A stretch of 64,000 nucleotides of DNA from Sedimenticola_A sp040506425 (lineage in GTDB: Bacteria > Pseudomonadota > Gammaproteobacteria > Chromatiales > Chromatiaceae), in contig OZ245051.1 in NCBI GenBank assembly GCA_965224515.1, forward strand, positions 3,038,001-3,102,000. Reading direction: 5' to 3'. Position 1 is the first letter of the stretch, and the number at the start of each line of letters is the position of its first letter. Of the stretch, positions 27,358 through 36,500 are shown piece after piece. The notes beneath the pieces were generated by a model, which was not told the DNA's origin, searched no databases, and saw nothing but the letters and a program-made list of their open reading frames with translations. Position numbers and translations under genes: made by a program.

Positions 27358-30300
27358 ATGACTGAACGCCCCCCGAAGTACCGGTCCAGGAGGCCGGCCC
27401 TTGTACACCCTGCAATCCCCCATGAAACTGTTATTCCGCTGGGGCTTGCAGGTAATATTGCGCGCCAATTCATTCAGTCGCCCCTCTCCCCCCTCTTGCT
27501 TCTGACCACCCTGTTTATCGGCATGTTGGGGCTGCTGTTCACTCCCCGGCAGGAAGATCCTGAAATCTCTGTTCCAATGGTGGATATCTTTATCAGCTAT
27601 CCCGGAGTCTCCGCCCAGCAGGTAGCCGCGTTGGCTATCGATCCGCTGGAACGCATGATGAGTGAAATACCCGGTGTCAAACACGTTTACTCGGCTTCCC
27701 AGCGTGAGCAGGGGATGGTCACTGTGCGTTTCATGGTTGGCGAGCAGTTGGGTCCATCGATTGTAAAAGTCCACGATAAACTGCAGTCCAACCTGGACAA
27801 AATGCCCCCCGGTGTCTCAATGCCCCTGGTGAAGCCCACGGGGATTGATGATGTTCCGGTGGTCACCATTACCCTCTGGTCGGAACAGATCGACGACAGT
27901 TCTCTGCGTACCCTGGCCCATGATGTACTGCAGCGCCTTAAAGAGGTAAGGAATACAGGGCAGGGCTTTGTTGTCGGCGGGCGGCCCAGGGAGATTCGCA
28001 TGGAGGTGGATCCGGGACGCCTGGCCGGCTTTAATGTGAGCCTGGATACCGTGGCCGCGACCATTCGTTCTGCCAATGGTGAGCAGGGGACTGGTTCGAT
28101 GGAGACAACGGACAAGGCCTTCAGAGTCTCATCAGGCGCTTTCCTCAAGTCTGCTGAAGATGTGGCCAGGCTGGTGGTTGCATCCCGGCATGGCCAGCCT
28201 GTCTATGTCAGGGATCTGGCCAGGGTGCTGGACGGTCCTGCAGAAGCGGAGCAGCTGGTCAGTTTCCACAGTGGACCTGCTGTTGAGGAGGATGATGCAG
28301 AGACGGATGGCGCGCCAGGGGTCACCATAGCCATTGCCAAGAAAGAGGGAACCAATGGTGTCTTTATTGCACAAAACATCCTGGATAGACTCGAATCCCT
28401 GAAGGGCAATCTGATTCCGGACAATGTCCAGGCCTCCATCACCAGGAATTATGGCAAGACGGCAAATGACAAGGTGAACGAACTGCTGGCTGCCCTGCTT
28501 GGTGCCGCCATTGCGGTAAGTCTGCTCTGTTGGATCACTATCGGCACCCGCCCTGCAGTTGTGGTGATCGTGGTCATCCCGGTGGTGATACTGATAACAA
28601 TCTGGTCAGCCTGGGTGCTTGATTACACTATCAACCGGGTCAGCCTGTTTGCCCTGATCTTTGCAATTGGCATCCTGGTGGATGATGCAACTGTGGTGGT
28701 TGAGAACATCTTCCGACGCTGGCTTCATGATGATAATACCAGCGTTGAGACGGCGGTTGATGCGGTGCGTGAAGTGGGCAACCCGACGATTATTGCCACC
28801 CTGACTGTACTTGCCGCACTGCTGCCGATGGGGTTTGTCAGCGGCATGATGGGGCCCTACATGCTGCCGATTCCGTTATTGGCCTCTGTTGCCATGATCT
28901 TCTCTCTCTTTGCGGCATTTGTTTTTACTCCCTGGTTTGCCATGAAACTGCGCCCTGATATAGACGCGCTGAAACAGGCAGAGGTCAGGGAAGAGAAGAT
29001 TCAGGACGGCATCGGCCGCTACTACCGGCCGCTTATTGAGCCGTTGGTCGACAGTCGGTTTAAGGGCCGGGTCTTCCTGGGGGGAATAGTGGCTGCATTT
29101 TTTATTGCCTGCAGCATGTTCTACACCCAGGCGGTGACAGTGAAAATGCTGCCCTTCGATAACAAGCCTGAGTTCAATGTCATTATCAATTTGCCAGAGG
29201 GCACCAGCCTGCCGGTAACCGCCAATCTTACCTACAGGATGGTGCGTGCTCTGAAACAGTTGCCGGAGATAACAGCCCTTCAGTCCTATGTCGGTACGGC
29301 TTCACCTTTCAACTTCAATGGCATGGTGCGCCACTACTATCTGCGCCAGGAGGTCTGGGAGGCAGATATCCAGGTGATGCTGAAGGATAAGGATCATCGT
29401 GAACGCAGCAGTCATGAACTTGCCGTGGTGGCAAGGGCATTGCTGACACCCATAGCAAAAGAGTCAGGGGCGAGAATCGCAGTGGTTGAGATGCCTCCGG
29501 GCCCTCCCGTACTGCAGACAGTGGTGGCCGAGGTGTATGGCCCTGATGATCAGACGCGCAGGCAGGTGACCAGGGATCTGCAAGGCATGTTCGAACAGGT
29601 GGAAAACCTGGTTGATGTGGACAGCTACATGACTGATCCCTACGAGCGCTGGCATTTTGCAGTGGATACGGAAAAGGCCACAAGACGGGGTGTCTCTGTT
29701 GAGACGATCAACCGTAATCTGGATATGGCAATGGGTGGTTATCGCCTGGGAGATGTAAAGCGTGGTTCCTCCCTTGAGCCCACCTACCTGGTTGTCCAGA
29801 TCCCTCTCAACAAAAGGGCGGAGTTGGCCCAACTGTCGGTATTGCCTGTTCCGTCCGAGTCCGGGCAGACGGTACCGCTTTCCGAGCTTGGCAAGTTTGA
29901 GCGCATTGCTGAGGAGCGGGTGATCTATCACAAAGACCTCAGAACCATTGAGTATGTAACCGGCGAGATGGAAGGGTTCCTGGGCGCACCAATTTACGGG
30001 ATGCTGGATGTGGAAGATCTGCTCGATGCCTATACGAGCCCGGACGGCACAAAAATAAGCGGTACTTTGACCGGGCCTCCCGGGGAGTCCGGTATCTCCG
30101 GTTTTGAATGGAGCGGCGAGTGGGTGGTGACCTACGAGACCTTCCGCGATCTGGGACTGGCTTTTGCCGCAGCCCTGGTGTTGATCTATATACTCCTGGT
30201 GTGGGAGTTCGATAACTTCATCCAGCCGGCTATTATCATGGCGCCTATACCACTGACGCTGATCGGTATTATCCCCGGCCACTGGATTCTTGGTGCTGAA

Positions 30301-30663
30301 TTCACTGCCACTTCCATGATCGGATTTATCGCCCTGGCCGGTATCGAGGTACGCAACTCCATACTGCTGGTGGATTTTGCAAAGAACGAGATGCACCGGG
30401 GTATGAAGGTTCGCGATGCTGTGATCATGGCTGGACAGATCAGGATGCGGCCAATCTGGGTGACTGACCTGACCATGATGGCTGGCGCGTTTGCCATTCT
30501 GTTCGATCCCATCTTTCAGGGTATGGCCATTTCGCTTCTGTTCGGTCCGATTGTCGCCACGTCACTGACCCTGGTTGTTGTTCCCCTGGGATGCATCTCC
30601 GCCTCAAAGGCTTTTTGTGGTGTTAAGGAACCTGATAGCCAAACCCAAGAATGCATTGACTGA
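27358..30663 (+). CDS. RND-family efflux permease (AcrB/CzcA-like)
   Basis: This 1101-residue inner-membrane permease has twelve helices and two large periplasmic loops. The TM4 proton-relay pair is visible in AIGILVDDATVVVENIFRRW; the first periplasmic loop starts DIFISYPGVSAQQVAALAIDPLERMM, as in the family. It has an N-terminal cytosolic extension of about 35 residues, longer than usual. It is alone: no periplasmic adaptor or outer-membrane partner lies beside it, so partners must be encoded elsewhere. Metal and drug RND pumps cannot be told apart with certainty; no metal-site motif was recognised. A GGGGAG ribosome site lies before the ATG. Confidence 0.92.
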   Translation: MTERPPKYRSRRPALVHPAIPHETVIPLGLAGNIARQFIQSPLSPLLLLTTLFIGMLGLLFTPRQEDPEISVPMVDIFISYPGVSAQQVAALAIDPLERMMSEIPGVKHVYSASQREQGMVTVRFMVGEQLGPSIVKVHDKLQSNLDKMPPGVSMPLVKPTGIDDVPVVTITLWSEQIDDSSLRTLAHDVLQRLKEVRNTGQGFVVGGRPREIRMEVDPGRLAGFNVSLDTVAATIRSANGEQGTGSMETTDKAFRVSSGAFLKSAEDVARLVVASRHGQPVYVRDLARVLDGPAEAEQLVSFHSGPAVEEDDAETDGAPGVTIAIAKKEGTNGVFIAQNILDRLESLKGNLIPDNVQASITRNYGKTANDKVNELLAALLGAAIAVSLLCWITIGTRPAVVVIVVIPVVILITIWSAWVLDYTINRVSLFALIFAIGILVDDATVVVENIFRRWLHDDNTSVETAVDAVREVGNPTIIATLTVLAALLPMGFVSGMMGPYMLPIPLLASVAMIFSLFAAFVFTPWFAMKLRPDIDALKQAEVREEKIQDGIGRYYRPLIEPLVDSRFKGRVFLGGIVAAFFIACSMFYTQAVTVKMLPFDNKPEFNVIINLPEGTSLPVTANLTYRMVRALKQLPEITALQSYVGTASPFNFNGMVRHYYLRQEVWEADIQVMLKDKDHRERSSHELAVVARALLTPIAKESGARIAVVEMPPGPPVLQTVVAEVYGPDDQTRRQVTRDLQGMFEQVENLVDVDSYMTDPYERWHFAVDTEKATRRGVSVETINRNLDMAMGGYRLGDVKRGSSLEPTYLVVQIPLNKRAELAQLSVLPVPSESGQTVPLSELGKFERIAEERVIYHKDLRTIEYVTGEMEGFLGAPIYGMLDVEDLLDAYTSPDGTKISGTLTGPPGESGISGFEWSGEWVVTYETFRDLGLAFAAALVLIYILLVWEFDNFIQPAIIMAPIPLTLIGIIPGHWILGAEFTATSMIGFIALAGIEVRNSILLVDFAKNEMHRGMKVRDAVIMAGQIRMRPIWVTDLTMMAGAFAILFDPIFQGMAISLLFGPIVATSLTLVVVPLGCISASKAFCGVKEPDSQTQECID

Positions 30664-30924
30664 TTTTTCCTTAGACTCCCAGTTCTGGGTTCGAGCGTTC
30701 TGTATTAGCCTGCAGATTGGTTGAAAACCTGAATTGTCCCTTCCAGATTCGACACCCTGCCAAGATGGCGGTTAATATTGGTTGGGTATTAATCAGGGCC
30801 TGTTAACACTAATAATAACGATCAGTGGATTACCGCTGGGTGGGCTGCTCTGTATGCAGGAAGAGTATGCTCCGGATAGTGATTTCTCTGATATCACCAC
30901 CTCAAAGGTTCGGAGGAGAACCCT

Positions 30925-32199
30925 ATGAAAATAGAGACGATTGCAGTACACGGTGGATTTGAGCCGGATCCGACAACCAAGGCGGTTGCCGTTCCAATCT
31001 ATCAAACCACCTCCTATGCATTTGACGATACTCAGCACGGGGCTGATCTGTTTGATCTGAAGGTGCAGGGCAACATCTATACCAGGATCATGAACCCGAC
31101 TACCGATGTGCTTGAGAAACGGGTTGCCGCGATGGAAGGAGGGGTAGGGGCTCTTGGGCTCGCTTCCGGTATGTCTGCCATCACCTATGCAATTTTCACC
31201 ATTGCTGAGGCTGGTGACAATATTGTCACCACATCCACGCTCTATGGCGGTACCTATAATCTGTTTGCTCACACCCTGCCGCAACTGGGAATTACTGCCA
31301 GGTTTGCAGATCCAAAAGATATTGACGGTATGGCCGCCCTCATTGACGACAAGACCAAGGCGGTGTTTTGTGAATCCATTGGCAACCCGGCAGGCAATGT
31401 TGTTGATATCGGCGCCATGGCTGACATGGCCCATGCCCATGGTGTACCGCTGATTGTGGATAACACCGTGCCATCCCCGTACCTCTGCCGGCCATTTGAA
31501 TATGGTGCGGATATTGTGGTTCATGCCCTGACAAAATATATGGGTGGACACGGTACGACCATCGGTGGTGTTCTGGTGGACTCGGGAAAATTTCCCTGGG
31601 CTGAACACAAGGAGCGGTTCAAACGTTTGAACGAACCTGATGTCTCATACCACGGCGTGGTGTATACAGAGGCGCTGGGAGAAGCTGCTTTTATCGGCCG
31701 GGCCCGTGTTGTACCCCTGCGAAATATGGGTGCAGCCATCTCCCCATTTAACAGTTTTCTTGTTCTCCAGGGCATTGAAACCCTGCCGGTTCGTATGGAC
31801 CGACATTGTGAAAATGCGGAAGCCGTGGCGAGTTATCTTCAGGAGCATCCACAGGTGGATTGGGTACGCTATGCGGGACTGGAGGATCATCCGGACAAAC
31901 CGTTGGTGGATAAGTACATGGGTGGAAAGGCATCAAGCATTCTCTCTTTCGGTATCAAGGGCGGCCTTGATGCGTGCTCAAAATTCATCGATGCCCTGCA
32001 ACTGGCGGTAAGGCTGGTCAATATCGGAGATGCCAAGACACTGGCCTGTCATCCGGCAACCACCACTCACCGGCAGCTCAATCCCGAGGAGTTGCAGAGA
32101 GCCGGTGTCAGCGAAGATATGGTTCGACTCTCAATCGGTATCGAACATATCGATGACATAATTGCTGACATCGATCAGGCCCTGGCTGCTGCAAAGTAG
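30925..32199 (+). CDS. metY: O-acetylhomoserine sulfhydrylase (MetY)
   Basis: This 424-residue PLP enzyme of the Cys/Met metabolism family makes homocysteine from O-acetylhomoserine and sulfide. The PLP-binding lysine is Lys204 in VHALTKYMGGHG. Other family marks are NIYTRIMNPTTDVLEKR and SGMSAITYAI at residues 81-90. Length and the TRIMNPT motif favour MetY over cystathionine gamma-synthase/MetB (about 385). A strong GGAGGA ribosome site precedes the ATG. It is monocistronic. Direct use of sulfide fits a sulfur-metabolising host. Confidence 0.94.
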   Translation: MKIETIAVHGGFEPDPTTKAVAVPIYQTTSYAFDDTQHGADLFDLKVQGNIYTRIMNPTTDVLEKRVAAMEGGVGALGLASGMSAITYAIFTIAEAGDNIVTTSTLYGGTYNLFAHTLPQLGITARFADPKDIDGMAALIDDKTKAVFCESIGNPAGNVVDIGAMADMAHAHGVPLIVDNTVPSPYLCRPFEYGADIVVHALTKYMGGHGTTIGGVLVDSGKFPWAEHKERFKRLNEPDVSYHGVVYTEALGEAAFIGRARVVPLRNMGAAISPFNSFLVLQGIETLPVRMDRHCENAEAVASYLQEHPQVDWVRYAGLEDHPDKPLVDKYMGGKASSILSFGIKGGLDACSKFIDALQLAVRLVNIGDAKTLACHPATTTHRQLNPEELQRAGVSEDMVRLSIGIEHIDDIIADIDQALAAAK

Positions 32200-32216
32200 C
32201 TGTTGCTGTCAATTCC

Positions 32217-32341
32217 GTAGGTCGGGCTTCAGCCCGACAAACGCCTCCGTAGGAGGGGGGTAAAAAGTTGATCTCTGGACGGCATATTAAAAGGCTCTGC
32301 TCCAACTAAGCCTGACATGTCGGACTGAAGTCCGACCTACA
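32217..32341. repeat. REP-type inverted pair after metY
   Basis: CCGTAGGTCGGGCTTCAGCCCGAC at 32217-32240 and the inverse GTCGGACTGAAGTCCGACCTAC at about 32319-32340 face each other across about 80 bases of unrelated sequence. Confidence 0.85.
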
Positions 32342-32382
32342 AGAAATCAATGACTTACATGGGTTTTGAATAGAGCATATAA

Positions 32383-32420
32383 AAAAGGCCGCATTCAGCT
32401 AGCTGAATGCGGCCTTTTGT
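32383..32420. terminator. Bidirectional intrinsic terminator between metY and the thioredoxin-like gene
   Basis: A perfect 36-base palindrome (18-bp arms, AAAAGGCCGCATTCAGCT and its inverse, 32383-32418) lies between two converging genes. The A-run and T-run on either side allow termination in both directions. Confidence 0.92.
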
Positions 32421-32435
32421 CAGTTGACTACCCGG

Positions 32436-32951
32436 CTATCTCAAGTCAAGTTGCGCCAGGACTCTTCCGGCAACTACTGCCATGTTGAGATAGGCGCTGT
32501 CGAGGGCTTCATCCAGACGCTCCTGGTACTGTTCCGGGTTGTTGTAGCCGACGATCGGCGGGGTGATGGTTTCGCCATTGGCATCAACAAAGACCACGGT
32601 GGGCGTTGCAAAAACCTTGTAGCGGCTGACAAAGATCCGGGCGCGAATACGTTCGCCGTCAAAGTCGGTGATCTTGCCACCCACGTCGATGTTGAATTCG
32701 CGTACCAGAACCTTTTTGCTGAGGGTACCGGAGAGAACACCAGGATTAAGAATCTCCTCTTTCAGGTGTTCGCAGTAGCCGCAATCATCGGCACTGAAGA
32801 CGATCATAATCGGCAGATTCTCTTCCCTTGCCTTATCAGCAGCCACAGACCAATCGTCAGTGGTATAGTTTTCGAGGGAAGATCCGGCATGGGCCACGAA
32901 GGTGGTCAATGTGAAAAAACTCAGGAAAATCAGGCTAATGTACTTCTTCAC
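32436..32951 (-). CDS. Periplasmic thioredoxin-like protein (SoxW-like)
   Basis: This 171-residue protein has an N-terminal signal peptide (MKKYISLIFLSFFTLTTFVAHA, cleavage likely after AHA). The thioredoxin-fold active site is ADDCGYCEHL (CxxC), and the cis-proline motif is KVFATPTVVF. It resembles SoxW and other thioredoxin-related exported proteins, which reduce disulfides or thiosulfonates in the periplasm. No other sox gene is adjacent, so the link to sulfur oxidation is inferred. Confidence 0.85.
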   Translation of the reverse strand: MKKYISLIFLSFFTLTTFVAHAGSSLENYTTDDWSVAADKAREENLPIMIVFSADDCGYCEHLKEEILNPGVLSGTLSKKVLVREFNIDVGGKITDFDGERIRARIFVSRYKVFATPTVVFVDANGETITPPIVGYNNPEQYQERLDEALDSAYLNMAVVAGRVLAQLDLR

Positions 32952-33090
32952 TGATGTTTACCTACTACTATTTAAGAGTTTTTTAAAGATTCCATTTACT
33001 AGGAATCATATGAATATAAGAATTTTATGATATTCCGTACTGATTTTCAAGTCAGATCTAGGGTTTTTTGCGGTGCAGCAGGCGAATTTT

Positions 33091-33690
33091 ATGAAATATT
33101 GCTACGAGGTTCTCAATTCAGATCTGACCCATGATGGGTTTCTCGGCTTGAAGCGTTACAGGCTGAAGCACGATCTATTTTCAGGGGGATCCAGCGAAGT
33201 TCTGACCAGGGAGAGGGTGGAGGGATTAAGATCCTCCGCCGTGCTGCTGTATGACCCTGACCGGGATGAAGTGGTGATGATTGAGCAGTTCAGAATTGGC
33301 GCTATTGACCGGTCTGATGGTGCCTGGCTGCTTGAAATTGTCGGGGGGCTGATCGAAGAGGGACAGGAGCCTGGCGAAGTGGCTCGTAAAGAGGCCCTGG
33401 AAGAGGCGGGTTGCCATATTCGAAAATTGATCTCTATTTGTGAATTCATGGTCAGCCCTGGCTACTCATCTGAGCAGACTCATCTGTTCTGCGGTTTGGT
33501 GGATGCCTCCGGTGCTGGTGGTGTACACGGTGTCGAAGAGGAGGGGGAGGATATTCGGGTTGAGGTGTTGCCGGCTGATACGGCAATCTCAGAGCTGTAC
33601 TGCGGTCGGGTCAATTCCACCACGGCGATCATTTCCATGCAGTGGCTGGCAATGAATCGCGCTTCGCTGCGGGAAGAGGTTGCAGGTTGA
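33091..33690 (+). CDS. nudF: NUDIX hydrolase, ADP-ribose pyrophosphatase type (NudF-like)
   Basis: This hydrolase has about 199 residues. The fold and length fit ADP-ribose pyrophosphatases (VVMIEQFRIGA, WLLEIVGGLIEEGQEP). The Nudix box reads G-L-I-E-E-G-Q then KEALEEAGC: the first conserved Glu is Gln, and the Arg before the catalytic Glu is Lys. The metal-binding EExG core is kept, so activity is likely but might be altered. The ATG at 33091 is chosen; a GTG at 33073 would add six residues. It diverges from the thioredoxin-like gene. Confidence 0.87.
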   Translation: MKYCYEVLNSDLTHDGFLGLKRYRLKHDLFSGGSSEVLTRERVEGLRSSAVLLYDPDRDEVVMIEQFRIGAIDRSDGAWLLEIVGGLIEEGQEPGEVARKEALEEAGCHIRKLISICEFMVSPGYSSEQTHLFCGLVDASGAGGVHGVEEEGEDIRVEVLPADTAISELYCGRVNSTTAIISMQWLAMNRASLREEVAG

Positions 33691-33694
33691 TGAT

Positions 33695-33727
33695 AGCCAG
33701 CTCCACACCAGGTGTGTGGAGCTGGCT
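33695..33727. terminator. Long hairpin between nudF and mscS genes
   Basis: A 14-bp perfect stem AGCCAGCTCCACAC/GTGTGGAGCTGGCT with a 5-base loop lies between two converging genes. There is no T-run, so it may be a Rho-dependent or 3'-stabilising structure and not a classical terminator. Confidence 0.6.
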
Positions 33728-33734
33728 GTCGGTA

Positions 33735-34553
33735 TTACTCTGACTTGTCTATGTGCAGGTCCATCTGGGGGTAGGGGATGGATATGCCGTTTTCGTCAAA
33801 GGCGATCTTGATCTTCTCGGTCAGGTCGAACTTAACGGCCCAGTAATCGCCGCTTTTGACCCAGGGTCGAACATTGAAATTGACGCTGCTGTCAGCCAGT
33901 TCAGCCACGGCAATCAGTGTTTCCGGGTCGGTCAGAACACGGTCGTCAGCCTTGATGATTCCGGCCATGATCTCTTTAGCCTTCTTGATATCGTCGTCAT
34001 AACCGATACCGAATACCATGTCGATGCGACGGGTATCACGGGCCGAGTAGTTGGTAATGGTGCCGTTATAGATGGAGCCGTTTGGCACGATCACCTCGCG
34101 GTTGTCACCGGTGCGCATGATGGTGCTGAAGATGCTGATGGTTTCCACGACACCCGTGGTTCCGCCAGCCTCAACGAAGTCACCGTTCTTGAAGGGGCGG
34201 AAGATGATGAGCATGACGCCGGCGGCAAAGTTCTGCAGGGAGTTCTGCAACGCCAGGCCGACTGCCAGGCCAGCAGCACCGAGCAGGGCAATGAGAGATG
34301 TGGTATCCACGCCCAATTGGTCAAGTGCTGCAATGATGATGAACAGCAGCAGGATTGCATTGGCGATGGAGGTGACAAAATTGGTCAGGATCTCGTCCAT
34401 TCCTGCCTTGGTGAGCAGTTTACCAGCCAGTTTGACCAGGGCTTTGACGACCAAGCGACCGACGATGAAGATCGCCAGCGCCATACCGATATTGATTCCC
34501 CAGGGTATAGCGTAAGTAGTAACCAACTGGTTGATATCAAGAGATTCGAGCAT
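33735..34553 (-). CDS. mscS: Small-conductance mechanosensitive channel (MscS family)
   Basis: This 272-residue channel opens under membrane tension to release solutes. It has three N-terminal helices; the pore helix TM3 shows LIALLGAAGLAVGLALQNSLQNFAAGVMLIIFRPF, with the Gly/Ala packing pattern and the QNSLxN kink. The cytosolic beta and alpha/beta domains follow (NGDFVEAGGTTGVVETISIF, REVIVPNGSIYNGTITNYSA). The length is that of E. coli MscS (286). Confidence 0.93.
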   Translation of the reverse strand: MLESLDINQLVTTYAIPWGINIGMALAIFIVGRLVVKALVKLAGKLLTKAGMDEILTNFVTSIANAILLLFIIIAALDQLGVDTTSLIALLGAAGLAVGLALQNSLQNFAAGVMLIIFRPFKNGDFVEAGGTTGVVETISIFSTIMRTGDNREVIVPNGSIYNGTITNYSARDTRRIDMVFGIGYDDDIKKAKEIMAGIIKADDRVLTDPETLIAVAELADSSVNFNVRPWVKSGDYWAVKFDLTEKIKIAFDENGISIPYPQMDLHIDKSE

Positions 34554-34698
34554 TGATGTAACTCCCTAAATAGTTCTGTTGTTTTTTTTGATCCATGCCT
34601 GCGGCCTGGATTTAACAAAGTACCTGGAAAATGGCACCTGTCAGACGCGCAGATCACGCCAGTTTAGAGGGATTGGATGTGGTGAACAACCCGTATGA

Positions 34699-35526
34699 TC
34701 AGCGGGTTACCTCTTCCACAAGAAGTAAAGTCTGCCGATCACTCCGGCTCTCGCTCCGGCGGCGTTTCAAAATACCTGTGCGCTTGGATTTGTCATCCTG
34801 GATAACGCCACCGACGGGAATCCACACTCCGAGTTTTCCCGTCACGACCGTGGATGCTTCCTGCACATCGAATGTTCCCTGGACTACACCAGGCCTGGTC
34901 ATGAAGGGAGTGATGTGCAGTGTTACACGATCGCCTGAAAGATGGGGGGTGACGTAGAAACCGCTGGTGGCAGACTTGTACCGTTTTGTGGTCTGTAGAT
35001 GAAGGGTGTCACCGGAGAGAATAAGAGAGTGCTCCTCCACGGGAAAGATCTTTCCGGACTCGATGAAGGCTGGTTTGCCCTCCAGGGTCTGGATACTGTG
35101 AGTCGCTGCGCGACGGCTGCCGGTGCGAGACTCCCTGTATTGCATTCTTGCTCCAGGTTTTTGAGGGGCGCTACCCAGGCCCAGGTTGTTATCCCCATCA
35201 CCGGCCCGGATGCCAGCTGCTAGCCGGTCCTCAGCGCCTGTTTCAGTTGAGCCCTGCCGTACATGGATCATCAGGCGTCTTGGAGGACGGTCAATGAGAT
35301 CCAGAAGTTCCCTTATCTCAAGCAGGTTTGAGGGGGAAGTGCGGATAATCAGTTGATTATTCATTCCGGTGACCACACCGTCACTACCTATAAAGGGCTT
35401 GATGATAGGGATTACATCTTCAACGGGCCGACTCTTGAGCTCGATAATCTCCAGTGGGTAATCGGCCAGAGCGACAGGGGTCAAAAGAAAAAGCCAGAGC
35501 AATGGTAGGAGCAGTCTTGTGATCAT
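34699..35526 (-). CDS. Short secretin-like protein with NolW/N-domain
   Basis: This 275-residue protein has a signal peptide (MITRLLLPLLWLFLLTPVALA). Residues about 23-90 form one secretin N-domain (IIELKSRPVEDVIPIIKPFIG...NQLIIRTSPSNLLEIRELLDLID). The rest resembles part of a secretin barrel domain (IQTLEGKPAFIESGK..., TPHLSGDRVTLHITPF, VWIPVGGV), but it is much shorter than a full secretin. It cannot form a standard gate alone. It is the last gene of a four-gene minus-strand run, 15 bases after the PLD-like gene. Its role is unknown. Confidence 0.75.
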   Translation of the reverse strand: MITRLLLPLLWLFLLTPVALADYPLEIIELKSRPVEDVIPIIKPFIGSDGVVTGMNNQLIIRTSPSNLLEIRELLDLIDRPPRRLMIHVRQGSTETGAEDRLAAGIRAGDGDNNLGLGSAPQKPGARMQYRESRTGSRRAATHSIQTLEGKPAFIESGKIFPVEEHSLILSGDTLHLQTTKRYKSATSGFYVTPHLSGDRVTLHITPFMTRPGVVQGTFDVQEASTVVTGKLGVWIPVGGVIQDDKSKRTGILKRRRSESRSDRQTLLLVEEVTR

Positions 35527-35541
35527 GGGATATCAGCTTTA

Positions 35542-36069
35542 TCAGAGACTCAAACGCCGCAGTTCGATATCCGGCTCGCTGTATTCCCATATCTCATTGA
35601 AAAAGCCGGAAAGCTTGCTGGCAACCAGCCGGTCATTAAATTCCACCTCTGCGTCATACTGGGTGTAGAGGTCACGGTGAATAAACCCGGTTTCGTCAAC
35701 AATCAGGAAGTTTTCAGTCAGGTCGCGATAGTCTTTGTGCGGACGGCGGATCGAGATCACACTGGGCAGGCGCCTGGCCAGTTCGATGAAACGGTGGCCC
35801 TGTTTCTGAACCTTCTCGTTATCCTGCAACAGGATGCGAACACGGGATTCACGGCTTCGGGTTGCCAACTGCTTCACCCTGTCAATGAAGGCTTGCTGGT
35901 TATAAATTGGAGCATCGAAATCGTAAGTGAATATGTCCAGGTGGCGCTTTGCCTGGTCAACCATGTGGTCTGTCGCTAGCCGGTTCTCCTCTACTGATTG
36001 CAGAATAATGCGGTTACTGGACTCACCCAGTATCTGCTGAGGGATCATTTCCAGTGCATTTTGAGTCAT
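35542..36069 (-). CDS. DUF7931/phospholipase D-like fold protein
   Basis: This 175-residue protein resembles the PLD-like nuclease fold found fused to, or beside, GNAT acetyltransferases in gammaproteobacteria. It has a beta-alpha pattern with LDIFTYDFDAPIYNQQ, RVRILLQDNEKVQKQGHRF and ENFLIVDETGFIHR. The catalytic HxK(x)4D motif of active PLD enzymes is not seen. The ATG overlaps the GNAT stop by 4 bases. It may be the regulatory or binding half of a two-gene version of the fused protein. Confidence 0.65.
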   Translation of the reverse strand: MTQNALEMIPQQILGESSNRIILQSVEENRLATDHMVDQAKRHLDIFTYDFDAPIYNQQAFIDRVKQLATRSRESRVRILLQDNEKVQKQGHRFIELARRLPSVISIRRPHKDYRDLTENFLIVDETGFIHRDLYTQYDAEVEFNDRLVASKLSGFFNEIWEYSEPDIELRRLSL

Positions 36070-36500
36070 CGCTCTGTCAGCTCCATACGAAGGTGTGGAA
36101 TCCCCGCTTCCATGAATACCTCTCCCTGTTCAGCAAACCCGAATCGCCTGTAGAAAGATACTGCCTGGGTCTGGGCATTCAGAAACAGTCGGGGAAATCT
36201 CTGTTTATCTGTACTTTCAAGGAGATGGCAGATCAATCGACCACCAATACCGCGATTGCGCCATGAAGAAACTACCGCCATACGCCCGATTTGGCCATCG
36301 GGGAGCAGCCGGACAGTTCCAATGGGTCGTTTGTTTGTGTCCTCAGCAAGAAGGTGAATTGCCTCGGGATCATCGTCATCCCATTCCAGATCAGGCGGCA
36401 CCCCCTGTTCCCGGATGAATACCTCCTCGCGGACCTGTCTCAGGGCAGGCAGGTCTTCCGGCCAGTTGGCCTGGCGTATCTCAAGGGACTCAAGACTCAT
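36066..36500 (-). CDS. GNAT-family N-acetyltransferase
   Basis: This 144-residue acetyltransferase has the acetyl-CoA motif A in GRMAVVSSWRNRGIGGRLICHLLE (R/Q-x-x-G-x-G/A) and a typical LNAQTQAVSFYRRFGFAEQGEVF end. Its substrate is unknown. The layout (ElaA/PanM-like, MEWDDDDPEAIHLLA) fits small GNATs of broad specificity. It overlaps roxA by 11 bases and has an AGGAG before the ATG. It is tied by overlap to the PLD-like gene. Confidence 0.85.
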   Translation of the reverse strand: MSLESLEIRQANWPEDLPALRQVREEVFIREQGVPPDLEWDDDDPEAIHLLAEDTNKRPIGTVRLLPDGQIGRMAVVSSWRNRGIGGRLICHLLESTDKQRFPRLFLNAQTQAVSFYRRFGFAEQGEVFMEAGIPHLRMELTER

